A stretch of DNA of 64,000 nt from positions 186,001-250,000 of the forward strand of contig NZ_JAUSQV010000001.1 in the NCBI RefSeq assembly GCF_030811475.1, in the 5' to 3' direction. Position 1 is the stretch's first letter. Every line of letters starts with the position of its first letter. A program made the position numbers and the translations under genes. The notes under the pieces are model-generated. The model made no database searches. It saw only the letters and a list, made by a program, of their open reading frames with translations, and had not been told where the DNA came from. The DNA is from Nakamurella flavida. GTDB lineage: Bacteria > Actinomycetota > Actinomycetes > Mycobacteriales > Nakamurellaceae. Shown piece after piece: positions 8,413-17,964 of the stretch.

Positions 8413-9543
8413 TCAGAGCCAGCCCTTGCGGCGCAACGCCCGGTGCAACCCGGCACACACCAGGACCATCAGGCCGATGGCCATCGGGTAGCCGAACGTC
8501 CAGCCCAGCTCGGGCATGTACTCGAAGTTCATCCCGTAGATCCCGGCGATCGCGGTGGGGACCAACGCGATCGCCGCCCACGCGGAGATCTTGCGCATGT
8601 CCTCGTTCTGCCGGGTGGCCACCTGCGCCATCAGGGCGTTGATCAGGCTGGTGAGCAGCTCGTCGAAGGAGTACACGCGTTCCGCCACGTGCGCGAGGTG
8701 GTCCTCGACGTCCAGGAAGTACTGGGCGATGCCCGGCGCGACGAGATCGTGCGGGGTGTGGGCGAGGAAGCGCAGCGGGGCGGCGAGCGGGGTGACGGCC
8801 CGGCGGAGCTCCTGGATCTCCCGCTTGAACGAGTAGATGCGTTCCACCGACATGGTCGTCCGCGGCGAGAAGACGGCCGTCTCGATGGCGTCCATGTCCT
8901 CCTCGACGTGCTCGACCACGGTCACGTAGTTGTCCACGATGCGGTCGGCGATGTCGTGCGCGACGGCCGAGGGGCCGAGCGCCAGGTGCTCGGGATCGCT
9001 CTCCAGCCGCTGGCGCAGTTCGGCCAGGCCCGAGTGGGCGCCGTGCCGGACGGTGATGATGAAGTCAGCCCCGATGAACATCATGATCTCGCCGGTCTGG
9101 ACGATCTCCACCGATCCGCCCACGGCGTCGATCTGATCGGCCCGGGCGTGCTCCACGAAGCGGACGGTCTTGAGGACGAGGAACAGGTGGCTGCGGTAGC
9201 GGTCCAGCTTGGGCCGTTGGTAGGCGTGGACCGCGTCCTCGACGGACAGTTCGTGCAGCCCGAACAGTCCGGAGATCTGCCGCATGTCCACCTCGTCGGG
9301 CTCGTGCAGCCCGACCCAGACGAACCCCTTGCCCTGCTCGCGGACCAGGGCCAGGGCGTCCGCCGGGTCGTGGCAGCCGGGCACCCGCACGCCGTCGACG
9401 TAGGCGGCGCAGTCCACCAGGCAGGGCAGCCCGGGGGCCGTCCGACGGGTCAGGCCGTGCGGGGTCTCGGTGGCGGGCCCGGGGTGCCGCCCGGCGCGAC
9501 GGGAACGGACCGAGCGCAGCGGCAGGGACGGCAGAACAGGCAT
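8413..9543 (-). CDS. corA: CorA-family Mg2+/Co2+ transporter
   Basis: A 376-residue protein with a large N-terminal cytoplasmic funnel domain and two C-terminal membrane helices (about residues 317-366). The GMN selectivity signature IYGMNFEYMPEL lies between them, at about 337-339. It forms pentameric channels for magnesium or cobalt uptake. The start is ATG 9543 with a GGAG 8 bases upstream. An in-frame ATG at 9618 would add 25 unrelated residues. The nearest actinobacterial relative I recall is Rv1239c. Confidence 0.93.
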   Translation of the reverse strand: MPVLPSLPLRSVRSRRAGRHPGPATETPHGLTRRTAPGLPCLVDCAAYVDGVRVPGCHDPADALALVREQGKGFVWVGLHEPDEVDMRQISGLFGLHELSVEDAVHAYQRPKLDRYRSHLFLVLKTVRFVEHARADQIDAVGGSVEIVQTGEIMMFIGADFIITVRHGAHSGLAELRQRLESDPEHLALGPSAVAHDIADRIVDNYVTVVEHVEEDMDAIETAVFSPRTTMSVERIYSFKREIQELRRAVTPLAAPLRFLAHTPHDLVAPGIAQYFLDVEDHLAHVAERVYSFDELLTSLINALMAQVATRQNEDMRKISAWAAIALVPTAIAGIYGMNFEYMPELGWTFGYPMAIGLMVLVCAGLHRALRRKGWL

Positions 9544-9789
9544 GGCGCACTCCGGGGATCTCTTCGGCGACCGTCCGTTCCGGGCGGCACCCGTCGACAC
9601 GGACCGTTCAGCATGCACCCGGCGGTTCGGTCTGCGCCCGTCGACGCAGGTCGGGACCGATCAGCGGCCGGTGCCGGAGCGTAGGAAGCGTATCCGGCGA
9701 CCGGTGAACGCCCGGTGGCGCGCAGATGGCCGCTCCGCGACCGGGTGGCGTGCCGGGGACGCGGGGGCGACCGGGCAGGATGGGCAGCG

Positions 9790-10671
9790 ATGCTCATCGA
9801 CCTGCACACCCATTCCGACCGTTCCGACGGCACGGACACGCCCGTCCAACTGCTGGCCGGCGCCGTGGCCGCCGGTCTGGACGTCCTCGGCGTCACCGAC
9901 CACGACACCACCGGCGGATGGGAGGCGGTGACCGCCGCCCGCCCGGCCGGGTTGACCGTGGTCCTGGGCACCGAGTTCTCCACCCAGGTCGCCCTGGCCG
10001 GCCGGCAGGTCAGCGTCCACCTGCTCGGGTACCTGTTCGACCCGACCGATCCGACGATCGTCGCGGAGCACCTGCGTCTGCGGCAGGCCCGCCTGCTGCG
10101 GGGCATGGCCATCGTGCAGCGGCTGGTGGCGGCCGGGGTGCCCATCTCCGAGCAGCAGGTGCTGGAGATCGCCGCGGGCGCCCCCGTCGGCCGTCCGCAC
10201 ATCGGGCGGGCCCTGGTCGCCGCCGGAGTGGTGGACTCCGTCACGGACGCCTTCGCGACGTATCTCTCCGGCCAGGGCCCGTACTACGTACCCAAGCCGG
10301 ACACCGATCTCCCCGCCGCGGTCAGCATGATCGCCGCCGCGGGCGGGGTACCCGTCCTGGCGCACCCCCGGGGTCGGGGCGAGGGGCGGGTGCTCACCCC
10401 CGACTACATCGGCACCCTGGTCGACCTGGGGCTGGCCGGGGTCGAGGTCGACCACCCCGACCACGGCCCCGAGGTGCGCGGGGAGCTGCGTGAGCTGGCC
10501 GGCCGCCTGGGCCTGGTCATGACGGGCAGCTCGGACTATCACGGATCGAACAAGACCCTGCGACTGGGCCAGGAGCACACCGCCCCCGAGCAGCTCGCCG
10601 CGCTGATCGACCGGTCCAGCGGCGTCGTGCGGCCGTTGGGCCCGCTCGCCCGGGCGGGCGGCGGGGAGTGA
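9790..10671 (+). CDS. PHP-domain metal-dependent phosphoesterase
   Basis: 293 residues. The PHP metal-binding motifs are clear: LIDLHTHSDRSDGTD at the start, LGVTDHDTTGGW, PVLAHPRGRG and TGSSDYHG near the end. It is similar to the YciV/RnaAM-like or 3',5'-nucleoside bisphosphate phosphatase group, so a nucleotide or short-RNA phosphate is the likely substrate, unproven here. ATG 9790 puts the first metal motif at residues 4-8. The last codons overlap the next gene (GTGA), so the two are co-translated. Confidence 0.88.
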   Translation: MLIDLHTHSDRSDGTDTPVQLLAGAVAAGLDVLGVTDHDTTGGWEAVTAARPAGLTVVLGTEFSTQVALAGRQVSVHLLGYLFDPTDPTIVAEHLRLRQARLLRGMAIVQRLVAAGVPISEQQVLEIAAGAPVGRPHIGRALVAAGVVDSVTDAFATYLSGQGPYYVPKPDTDLPAAVSMIAAAGGVPVLAHPRGRGEGRVLTPDYIGTLVDLGLAGVEVDHPDHGPEVRGELRELAGRLGLVMTGSSDYHGSNKTLRLGQEHTAPEQLAALIDRSSGVVRPLGPLARAGGGE

Positions 10672-11054
10672 CCCCGGCCCGTCCCGGCGAGCCGATCCCG
10701 ACCACCCCGATCCCCTTCGCCACGGCCGATGCGGTCCTCCCGTCGCACCCGCGCCCGGGTCGTGGGGTGCGCATCCTGGACACGGTCGCCGGCGTGCTCG
10801 CCGCCGGTCTGCTGCTGCTCGGGCTGCTGTTGCTGGCCCTGCAGCTGCTGGCCCCGTCGGTGCTCGCCGCCTGGGGCGTGCAGGACGCCGCGGGCCCGAC
10901 GTGGGGGCGGGTGGTCGCCCATGTGGCCGTCGGCGTGGCCGGTGAGGTGGTCGTCGGCCTGCGCGCCCGATGGTCAACGAGTGCACGGGCCGGGGCCGAT
11001 GCCACCGTGATCGTCCTGTCGCTGGCCGTCCTGTGGTGGGGCTGGTGGAGCTAG
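10668..11054 (+). CDS. Small membrane protein of unknown function
   Basis: A 128-residue protein that starts with GTG inside the stop region of the PHP gene (GTGA overlap). It has a Pro-rich N-terminus of about 30 residues, then a very hydrophobic helix (VAGVLAAGLLLLGLLLLALQLLA), a second segment (VVAHVAVGVAGEVVVGL) and a third ending in the aromatic tail LAVLWWGWWS. I do not recognise a family. The translational coupling suggests a link to the PHP enzyme. Confidence 0.72.
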   Translation: MTPARPGEPIPTTPIPFATADAVLPSHPRPGRGVRILDTVAGVLAAGLLLLGLLLLALQLLAPSVLAAWGVQDAAGPTWGRVVAHVAVGVAGEVVVGLRARWSTSARAGADATVIVLSLAVLWWGWWS

Positions 11055-11088
11055 GCCCGTCCTTCCCGGTCCCAGCCGTCCCGCCGGG

Positions 11089-11952
11089 TCAGGACCAGGC
11101 TCGGAGCAGCGGCACCAGCACCTCCAGCACGCCCTCGGGGTTGTCCGCCGCCGCGGAGTGCCCGGCGTCGGGGACGATGACCAGTTCGGTGCCCAGGGTG
11201 GCGGCCATCCCGGCCTGAGCGGTGAGCGGCCAGGCGTCGTCGGCATCTCCGGCGACGACGGCGACCGGGATGCCGTTCACGGTCAGTACCCCCGCCAGCT
11301 CGGCGCTGCGGTCCGGCTCGACCAGCAACGCCGTGCCCATGCCCAGCAGGCCCGCCTGGCTGGACCCCAGGAAGCGCCGCCGGTGGAACGCCTGCAGCTC
11401 CGGGCTGCGGACCGGCCCCTGGGCGGCGAGCTGCGCCTCCCGGGCGTCGAAGACCACCTCTCGGCCGTGTGCCCGCATCAGCGGTTCACCGGACTCCAGC
11501 GCGGCCACCCGGACGGGATCGCCGAGCCGGCCGGGGCCGGAGCAGAACAGCACGAGCCCGGCCGGCCGGGCGCCGCCGATCACCGCCGCCCGCGACACCA
11601 GCCCGCCGTAGGAGTGCCCCAGCAGGACGGGCGGGGTGCCCAGCTCGTCGGTCAGGTCGGCGAGCACCGCGGCGACGACGGCGCCGAGAGCGTCCGGCGT
11701 GTAGGCGGTCTCGTCATCGGGTCCGGGGGAGTCCAGCTGCCCGGGCTGGTCGAGGGCGACCGCGGTGAATCCGGCGGCGGCCAGCGGGTCCAGCAGCACG
11801 GCGAAGTCCTCCTTGGACCCGGTGTACCCGGGGACGAGGAGGATCGCGCCCGCACGGTCGCCGGGCGGGTCCGCGCGGAGCGCGGCGAGCGGGCCCACCG
11901 GCGAGGGCAGCGTGCGACGGGTGGCGGCGGTGGGCGTCAGCTGATCGGCCAT
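11089..11952 (-). CDS. Alpha/beta-hydrolase
   Basis: A 287-residue alpha/beta-hydrolase fold protein. It has an oxyanion region (ILLVPGYTGSKEDF), the nucleophile elbow GHSYGG (Ser), and a C-terminal GDADDAW (acid) with VIPDAGHSAAADNPEG (His), so the triad is complete. The substrate is unknown; a lipase or esterase role is possible. ATG 11952 has GAGG 8 bases upstream. The frame upstream to 12039 is low-complexity. Converges with the small membrane protein gene (34-bp gap). Confidence 0.85.
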   Translation of the reverse strand: MADQLTPTAATRRTLPSPVGPLAALRADPPGDRAGAILLVPGYTGSKEDFAVLLDPLAAAGFTAVALDQPGQLDSPGPDDETAYTPDALGAVVAAVLADLTDELGTPPVLLGHSYGGLVSRAAVIGGARPAGLVLFCSGPGRLGDPVRVAALESGEPLMRAHGREVVFDAREAQLAAQGPVRSPELQAFHRRRFLGSSQAGLLGMGTALLVEPDRSAELAGVLTVNGIPVAVVAGDADDAWPLTAQAGMAATLGTELVIVPDAGHSAAADNPEGVLEVLVPLLRAWS

Positions 11953-12080
11953 GCCGACATCCTCACCCGCGCCGGATCGGGATCCGACCAGGGGTCCGGA
12001 CCCGCCGCCCGCCACCCCGGCCCGCCGCTCCGGCACCACCCACCCCGACCACCCACCCCGACCCGGGGAGGAACGCCGCC

Positions 12081-12086
12081 TACGCT
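12081..12086 (+). promoter_or_regulatory. -10 element (TACGCT) of a leaderless promoter
   Basis: TACGCT ends 6 bases before ATG 12093, so transcription would begin at the start codon. This decides the start of the primase-polymerase gene, which has no ribosome site at useful spacing. Confidence 0.5.
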
Positions 12087-12092
12087 GCGGTG

Positions 12093-13355
12093 ATGGCCGA
12101 TGCGACCGTGCTCACCGTCGGAGCCCACGAGGTGACGATCACCCATCCGGGCAAGGTCGTCTTCCCGGGGGTGCGTGACGGGGACGCCACCCGGGACCTG
12201 ACCAAGCTCGACCTGGTCTCCTACTACCTCACCGTCGCCGACGGCGCGCTGCGCGGGGTGACCGGCCGGCCGATGATCCTCAAGCGGTTCGTCAAGGGCA
12301 TCGGCGAGGAGGCGTTCTTCCAGAAGCGGGCGCCCACCAACCGCCCGGACTGGATCGAGGTGGCCGAGCTCAGGTACGCCTCCGGTCGTTCCGCCGAGGA
12401 GGTCGTCGTCCGGGACGCCGCCGCCTTGGCCTGGGTCGTCAACCTGGGTTGCCTGGACCTCAATCCGCACCCGGTGCAGGCCGAGGATCTGGACGCCCCC
12501 GACGAGCTGCGCATCGACCTGGATCCGGTGCCCGGCGTGCCGTACGGGCAGATCCTGGAGGTGGCCGAGGTCGTCCGCGAGGTGCTCACCGACCACGGCC
12601 TGGACGCCTGGCCCAAGACGTCCGGGTCGCGCGGCTTCCACGTCTACGCCCGTGTCGAGCCGCGCTGGACCTTCCGGCAGCTGCGACTGGCCGCCGAGAC
12701 CGTCGCCCGCGAGGTGGAGAACCGCGCCCCCGACCTGGCCACCAGCCGGTGGTGGAAGGAGGAGCGTCAGGGGGTCTTCGTCGACTTCAACCAGAACGCC
12801 AAGGACCGCACCGTCGCCTCCGCCTACTCGGTGCGGGCCGTCCCCGAGGCGCGGGTGTCGACCCCGCTCGACTGGGCCGAGGTGCCGGGTTGTCGGCCGG
12901 AGGCCTTCACCGTGCCGGCCGTGCTCCGGCGGTGGGCCGACCGGGGCGACCCGTGGGCGGGCATCGAGGCGACCGCCGGCTCCCTGGATGCCCTGCTGGA
13001 GCTGGCCGAGCGGCTGGGCCCGGCCGAGAAGCCGCCGAAGAGCGCCGGGGCGCGCCAGTCGCTGATGCCGCTGCTGGAGATCGCCCGGGCCCGGACGAAG
13101 GCCGAGGCGCAGGCAGGGCTGGCGGTGTGGCAGGAGCGGCATCCCGAGGTCGCCGCGATGCTGGAGCCGGCCGACGTCCTCGTCGACGGCATGCGCGGCC
13201 GCAGCTCGGTCTGGTACCGCATCCGGGTCAACCTGCAGCACGTCCCGGAGGCCCGGCGGCCCGCCCAGGCCCCCCTGGAGGTCGATTACGACCCGTGGGC
13301 GCATCTGCGGCCGACGGCCGACGGGGCGGACGCGACGGGCGATCCGGTCAGCTGA
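12093..13355 (+). CDS. LigD-type archaeo-eukaryotic primase/polymerase domain protein (stand-alone)
   Basis: About 420 residues. It is related to the polymerase domain of LigD and to the mycobacterial stand-alone Prim-PolC proteins (Rv3730c / LigD2 type, recalled). The metal-binding Asp pair is in ELRIDLDPVPG. The SGSRGFHVYARV motif has the catalytic His, and ERQGVFVDFNQNAKDRTVASAYSVRA is characteristic. No ligase or nuclease domain follows, and no ku or ligD gene is nearby. Roles reported for such proteins are gap filling in excision or end-joining repair. Start ATG 12093 (leaderless) or GTG 12090. It overlaps the convergent propeller gene by 8 bases. Confidence 0.9.
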   Translation: MADATVLTVGAHEVTITHPGKVVFPGVRDGDATRDLTKLDLVSYYLTVADGALRGVTGRPMILKRFVKGIGEEAFFQKRAPTNRPDWIEVAELRYASGRSAEEVVVRDAAALAWVVNLGCLDLNPHPVQAEDLDAPDELRIDLDPVPGVPYGQILEVAEVVREVLTDHGLDAWPKTSGSRGFHVYARVEPRWTFRQLRLAAETVAREVENRAPDLATSRWWKEERQGVFVDFNQNAKDRTVASAYSVRAVPEARVSTPLDWAEVPGCRPEAFTVPAVLRRWADRGDPWAGIEATAGSLDALLELAERLGPAEKPPKSAGARQSLMPLLEIARARTKAEAQAGLAVWQERHPEVAAMLEPADVLVDGMRGRSSVWYRIRVNLQHVPEARRPAQAPLEVDYDPWAHLRPTADGADATGDPVS

Positions 13356-14877
13356 GCCCGACGACGGTGCCGCCGCGGGTCTCCACGACGACGGTGCCGA
13401 CGGCGGCGGCGTCCACCCGGCCGGTCCAGCCGCCCCGATCGACCGGCAGCACGGTGGTGTCCGCCGTGCCGGGCACCACCCGGGGCGTGCCGGCGATCTC
13501 GGCCAGCACCTCGAGGCCGGCGTCCACGGGGACGAGCACGGCGTCACCGATGAGCGCGGGCAGTCCGCGTACCTGATCGGTGGTCCACCGCAGGGTGAGG
13601 TCGCGGGCGCTGACCGTGGCCGCCGGTTCGGCGCCGACCGCCGTCGTGGTGGCGGTGCCGGAGGTGGCCAGGGATCCGAACGCCCCACCGGCCGAGCCGA
13701 ACGATCCGGCCGCGCCGATCGAGCCGCCGGAGGTCGGCGCCGAGGTCGTGGCCGAGGTGCTGGTGGCCGGAGCGGGGACCTGGATCTGGTTCTGGCTCAC
13801 GGCCAGCAGGTGCGAGCCGACCAGGGAGTACCGGACGTCGTCACCCTGGACCGACGGGGTGATGTGCACGCCGACCGGGTCGGTGGCCCCGGGGGCGGTG
13901 GGGACCACGTCGGCGTCCTGGATGTCCTGGGCGGGGATGTCCACCGGGGTCCGGGAGGTCTCGGTACCGGTGGCGTCGTACACCACGACGGCGGGTTCGG
14001 GTGCGGACACCAGGACGGCGACCCGGTCCTGGGTGATGCCGACGATGCGCGCGGCGGGGGATCCGGTGTCGATGTCGGCCCGCGGGTCGTGCTTGAACAC
14101 GTCCTGCCCGTCGGGCTTGTTCGGTGCCGAGTCGGGGGTGGCCCAGTTGATGACCAGGCGGGCGCCGCCGCCGGTGGCGGCGCAGTGCTCGATGGTGGCG
14201 AACTGGGTGTCGGCCAGCGCGATGTCGGAGAACAGGCAACCGGTGTGCAGGGTGTCTGCCTTGGTCGGCTGGGGCTGGTCGCCGTACTGGATGGTGCGGA
14301 CGAGGTCGTCGCGCCACAGCTCCAACAGGTCCGGCCCGAGCCAGGCGGCGTAGGGGCCGCCGAAGGCGAGGGCGCCACCCACCTGGTTCGGGCTGGTCCG
14401 GTCGTAGTGCCGTTCCCCGGTGACCGGGTCGATCAGCCGGACCTGGGAGCAGGAGCCGCCCTTCTCGAAGACCGTCATCACGCCGCGGACCTTGCCCCGG
14501 GTGGTCACCCCGCGCGCATCGGTGTCCCCGGACCCGATCGCGCACAGCGGTAGGTTCTCGCGACTGAACGTCCACCGCTGTGCCCCGGTGACGGCGTCGG
14601 AGCCGGTGACCGTGTGCTCGTCCGCGGTGACGACCACGCCGTAGGGGGAGGCGACGGCGCCGAGGGCCGGGTCGGTCGTCAGCTCCCACACCGGGGACAG
14701 CGACGACGGCACGGTGACGGGCGCATCGGGGGCCGCCTCGACCGGTCCGGCGTCCACCGTGGTGGCCCGGATGTCGCTGGTCAGGTACACGATCGCCACG
14801 ACGACGACGGTGATCGCCGCCAGGGCGGCGGCGACCAGACGGTCGATGCGACGGCGACGGGCCGGGGTCAGGGACAC
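13348..14877 (-). CDS. Membrane-anchored PQQ/beta-propeller-like protein (Rv3212-like)
   Basis: 509 residues. The N-terminus is basic, followed by one membrane helix (about residues 13-33, VAAALAAITVVVVAIVYLTS). The extracytoplasmic region has repeated beta-strand blades such as DAVTGAQRWTFSRENLPLC and DPVTGERHYDRTSP. A Gly/Ser/Ala/Thr-rich insert lies near residues 370-420. No catalytic motif is visible; PQQ-like propellers often bind partners rather than PQQ. Position next to rhlE and the ferritin-like gene reproduces the Rv3210c-Rv3212 order (recalled). GTG 14877 is chosen because it places the helix at the N-terminus. Confidence 0.78.
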   Translation of the reverse strand: MSLTPARRRRIDRLVAAALAAITVVVVAIVYLTSDIRATTVDAGPVEAAPDAPVTVPSSLSPVWELTTDPALGAVASPYGVVVTADEHTVTGSDAVTGAQRWTFSRENLPLCAIGSGDTDARGVTTRGKVRGVMTVFEKGGSCSQVRLIDPVTGERHYDRTSPNQVGGALAFGGPYAAWLGPDLLELWRDDLVRTIQYGDQPQPTKADTLHTGCLFSDIALADTQFATIEHCAATGGGARLVINWATPDSAPNKPDGQDVFKHDPRADIDTGSPAARIVGITQDRVAVLVSAPEPAVVVYDATGTETSRTPVDIPAQDIQDADVVPTAPGATDPVGVHITPSVQGDDVRYSLVGSHLLAVSQNQIQVPAPATSTSATTSAPTSGGSIGAAGSFGSAGGAFGSLATSGTATTTAVGAEPAATVSARDLTLRWTTDQVRGLPALIGDAVLVPVDAGLEVLAEIAGTPRVVPGTADTTVLPVDRGGWTGRVDAAAVGTVVVETRGGTVVGLS

Positions 14878-15043
14878 GGCCGCGAGCCTACGGGGCCGGG
14901 GGTGAACCTCCGGTCCGCCCGGCGGCCCGACCGATGGAAGGAGCACGGGCGGGACGGTTCAGGGGTGGCCGGCCGGGTCCGGCACCGGTGCCGATCACCG
15001 CCCCGCCGCTCCGGATGACCGGTCGGCGGGACGGTGGACGGGA

Positions 15044-16918
15044 TCAGCTGTCGGTACGGGCGTCGGCGGTGGCCGGTGCGGATCCGTTCGAGGCGCCGTC
15101 GGCAGCCCCGCCGGCATCCTTCGCGGCACCGGTGGAGCGGGTGCGGCGGCGGGACCGGCGGCGCGGGGTCGGAGCCGCGCCGTCCGGTCCGTTCGCGTCG
15201 TCGGCGCGGGCGGGGGCGGAGGTGTCGTCCGCGCCGCCGGACTGCCCGGGCTCGGTGGTCGCCGTCGACTCGGGGGCGGTGTCGTCACCGACGCGGCGGC
15301 GGGTGCGGGACCGCGAACGTCCGTTCCGGGCGCCGTCCGCGGACCGCTCCGGACGGTCGGACCGACCCTCGGGGTGGGTGGTGTCGGGGTCGGCGGCGGC
15401 CGGGGCGGCCTTCGGTGTCCGGGACGGGGTGGCGCCACGACGCCGGCCGCCGGTCTCGCCGAGGTCCTCGAGGGTCTCGGCGTCCAGTCCGGCGCGGGTG
15501 CGCTGGCCGCGGGGGAGCCGGCCGGTGACGCCCTCGGGGATGGACAGATCGGCGAAGAAGTGCGGGGAGGTCGAGTAGGTCTCGGCCGGGTCCTCGAAGG
15601 GCAGTCCGAGGGCGGTGTTGATCAGCTTCCAGCGGGGGATGTCGTCCCAGTCGATGAGGGACACGGCCACACCGGTCTTGCCCGCCCGGCCGGTGCGCCC
15701 GATGCGGTGGATGTAGGTCTTGTCCTCCTCCGGGCACTGGTAGTTGATGACGTGCGTGACGTCGTCGACGTCGATGCCACGAGCGGCCACGTCGGTGGCG
15801 ACCAGCACGTCGACCTTGCCGGAGCGGAAGGCCCGCAGGGCCTGCTCGCGGGCGCCCTGGCCGAGATCGCCGTGCACGGCGGCCGCGGCGAAGCCACGCT
15901 CGGTCAGCTCGTCGGCGACCTTGGCCGCGGTGCGCTTGGTGCGGGTGAACACCATGGTCAGCCCTCGGTCCTTGGCCTGCAGGACACGGGCCACCATCTC
16001 GACCTTGTCCATCGCGTGGGCCCGGTACACGTACTGCGCCGTGGTGCGGTGGGTGACGCCCTCGGCGGCCAGCTCGGCACGGATGTGGGTGGGCTGGGTC
16101 ATGAACGAGCGGGCCAGGGTGATGATCGGGCCGGGCATCGTCGCGGAGAACAGCATCGTCTGCTTGACGTCCGGGACCATCGCGAGCACGCGCTCGATGT
16201 CGGGCAGGAAGCCCAGGTCGAGCATCTCGTCGGCCTCGTCCAGCACGAGCACGCCGATGCCGCCGAGGACGAGCGATCCGCTCTTGGCCAGGTCCAGCAG
16301 GCGGCCGGGGGTGCCGACGACCACGTCCACGCCGGCCTGCAGGGCGGCGAGCTGCGGCTCGTACGCGCGGCCGCCGTAGACGGCCATCACGGTGAGGTCG
16401 AGGTGCTTGGCCGCGTCGTGCAGGTCACGGGCCACCTGCACGCACAGCTCGCGGGTCGGCACCATGATCAGCGCGCGGGGGGCGCGGCCGGCGGCCGGGG
16501 TCTGCCCGCCGTCGGCGGCGGCGAGCCGGTGCAGCACGGGGACGCCGAAGCCGAGCGTCTTGCCCATGCCGGTGCGGGCCTGGCCGATCAGGTCGGCCCC
16601 GCCCAGGGCGATCGGCAGGGTGAGGGCCTGGATGGCGAAGGTGCGGTCGATGCCGGCCTCGTGCAGTGCCCGGACGATCGGCTCGGTCACGCCCAGCTCG
16701 GCGAAGGTCGGCGCCTGCGGCTCGACGGGGGCGTCACCGACGAGCGGGTGGGAGATCTGCGCGTCCTCGGGGGCGATCGCGGCGTCGGCCACGGCGCCGT
16801 CCGGGTCGGCGACGCCGTCCGTGACGGTGTCGGTGGTGTCGTCGGTGGTGTCCTGGGCGGGGAGGGTGGTCTCGTCGACAGTGCTGTCGGTGACCGGGTT
16901 CTCGGAGGTGCTGGGCAT
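15044..16918 (-). CDS. rhlE: DEAD-box ATP-dependent RNA helicase
   Basis: A 624-residue helicase. An acidic N-terminal extension of about 68 residues precedes the Q-motif. Then come Walker A ARTGMGKT (114-121), PTRELC, TPGRL, VLDEADEML (the DEAD box), FSAT, VFTRTKRTA, ATDVAARGID and HRIGRTGRAG, so all core motifs are present. The last ~150 residues are rich in Arg, Asp, Ser and Pro (RRRGATPSRTP, RSRSRTRRR), a likely RNA-binding tail. It unwinds structured RNA, probably in ribosome assembly or mRNA decay. The leader upstream of the ATG is long (see 16919-17274). Confidence 0.93.
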   Translation of the reverse strand: MPSTSENPVTDSTVDETTLPAQDTTDDTTDTVTDGVADPDGAVADAAIAPEDAQISHPLVGDAPVEPQAPTFAELGVTEPIVRALHEAGIDRTFAIQALTLPIALGGADLIGQARTGMGKTLGFGVPVLHRLAAADGGQTPAAGRAPRALIMVPTRELCVQVARDLHDAAKHLDLTVMAVYGGRAYEPQLAALQAGVDVVVGTPGRLLDLAKSGSLVLGGIGVLVLDEADEMLDLGFLPDIERVLAMVPDVKQTMLFSATMPGPIITLARSFMTQPTHIRAELAAEGVTHRTTAQYVYRAHAMDKVEMVARVLQAKDRGLTMVFTRTKRTAAKVADELTERGFAAAAVHGDLGQGAREQALRAFRSGKVDVLVATDVAARGIDVDDVTHVINYQCPEEDKTYIHRIGRTGRAGKTGVAVSLIDWDDIPRWKLINTALGLPFEDPAETYSTSPHFFADLSIPEGVTGRLPRGQRTRAGLDAETLEDLGETGGRRRGATPSRTPKAAPAAADPDTTHPEGRSDRPERSADGARNGRSRSRTRRRVGDDTAPESTATTEPGQSGGADDTSAPARADDANGPDGAAPTPRRRSRRRTRSTGAAKDAGGAADGASNGSAPATADARTDS

Positions 16919-17274
16919 ACGCGGTGTGCCTTTCTCGGCGTCCGCGCGCGTTCACGGGGAGGCGAGCGGGTGTCCGGTGAGGACCCGAGGCCAACGTCCA
17001 ACGGCGGAAGCGCAGAGCTCCGGCGGGCGACGCGCGCACAGTGCGACGGCTCCGTCGTGGAGTCATCTGTCCAGCTCATGGTACTCGGTCGGGTCCGCCG
17101 ACCGGCCGGGGCGCGCACGGGCACGGGCGGTGCCTCTAGGCTGATCACCAGTGGTGCCGGTGTCCGGCACGGGTGCGACGGGCCGGCGTGATCGCCGGAG
17201 CGGCGCGACCCGGTCGGACGGCGGCCACCGGTACGGGCCAGCCGGGTCCGTCCGGCGATGCAGAGGTGGCCCGG
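16919..17274. other. 356-bp divergent region with long rhlE leader
   Basis: No gene seen. A minus-strand -10-like TACCAT (17078-17083) would give rhlE a leader of about 150 bases holding a perfect 6-bp-arm hairpin at 17044-17057. TAGGCT at 17137-17142 is a plus-strand -10 candidate for the ferritin-like gene. Confidence 0.4.
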
Positions 17275-17964
17275 GTGCAGCAGCAGATGCCGACGACGGG
17301 CGCCGCCGAGGTGTCCGAGTCGGACGCGACCTCCGCAGCGGTGGTGGACCTCCTGGGTGTGCTGGCCTTCGGTGAGCTGTCCGCCTTCGATCGGATGGCC
17401 GCCGACGCCCGGTACGCGCCGACCCTGGCCGGCCGGATGGCGCTGTCGCAGATGGCCGCGGCCGAGATGGGTCACTTCCGCGCGTTGGTCGGTCACCTGG
17501 AGGCCCGCGGGGTCGCGGTGGAGGCCGCCATGGCGCCGTTCATCGTGCCGTTCAACGCGTTCCACGACTCCACGGCCCCGCACTCCTGGTTGGAGTCGTT
17601 GGTCAAGGCGCACGTCGGGGACGGGTTGGCCGCGGATTTCTACCGGGAGATCGCCGAATGGCTCGATCCGGTCACCCGGGACCTCGTCTTCGAGGTGCTG
17701 GGCGATTCGGGGCACTCCGCCTTCGCCGTGCGCGAGGTGCGCAAGGCATGCCGGGTCGATCCGCGGCTGGCCGGGCCGCTCGCCCTGTGGGGTCGTCGTC
17801 TGCTGGGTGAGGCGATCACCCAGGCCCAGTTCGTGGTGGCCGACCGCGATCACCTCGCCGAACTGATCGTCAGCGGCTCCGGCGATCTGGCCGGCATCGG
17901 TGCGCTCTTCCGCCGCCTGCAGCTGGGCCACACCGAGCGGATGAAGTCACTCGGCCTGGCCTGA
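17275..17964 (+). CDS. Ferritin-like fold protein (Rv3210c-like)
   Basis: 229 residues, mostly alpha-helical. The ferritin-like segments are [45 protein letters not shown] and [11 protein letters not shown]...[14 protein letters not shown]. They provide Glu/His residues (E-x-GH pattern) that could bind a di-metal centre or be structural. Function unknown. The GTG at 17275 is chosen because AGAGG (17262-17266) lies 8 bases upstream and the length matches the mycobacterial homolog as I recall it. Earlier in-frame GTGs at 17173 and 17188 lack a ribosome site. Its end overlaps the convergent peptidase gene by 18 bases. Confidence 0.8.
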   Translation: MQQQMPTTGAAEVSESDATSAAVVDLLGVLAFGELSAFDRMAADARYAPTLAGRMALSQMAAAEMGHFRALVGHLEARGVAVEAAMAPFIVPFNAFHDSTAPHSWLESLVKAHVGDGLAADFYREIAEWLDPVTRDLVFEVLGDSGHSAFAVREVRKACRVDPRLAGPLALWGRRLLGEAITQAQFVVADRDHLAELIVSGSGDLAGIGALFRRLQLGHTERMKSLGLA

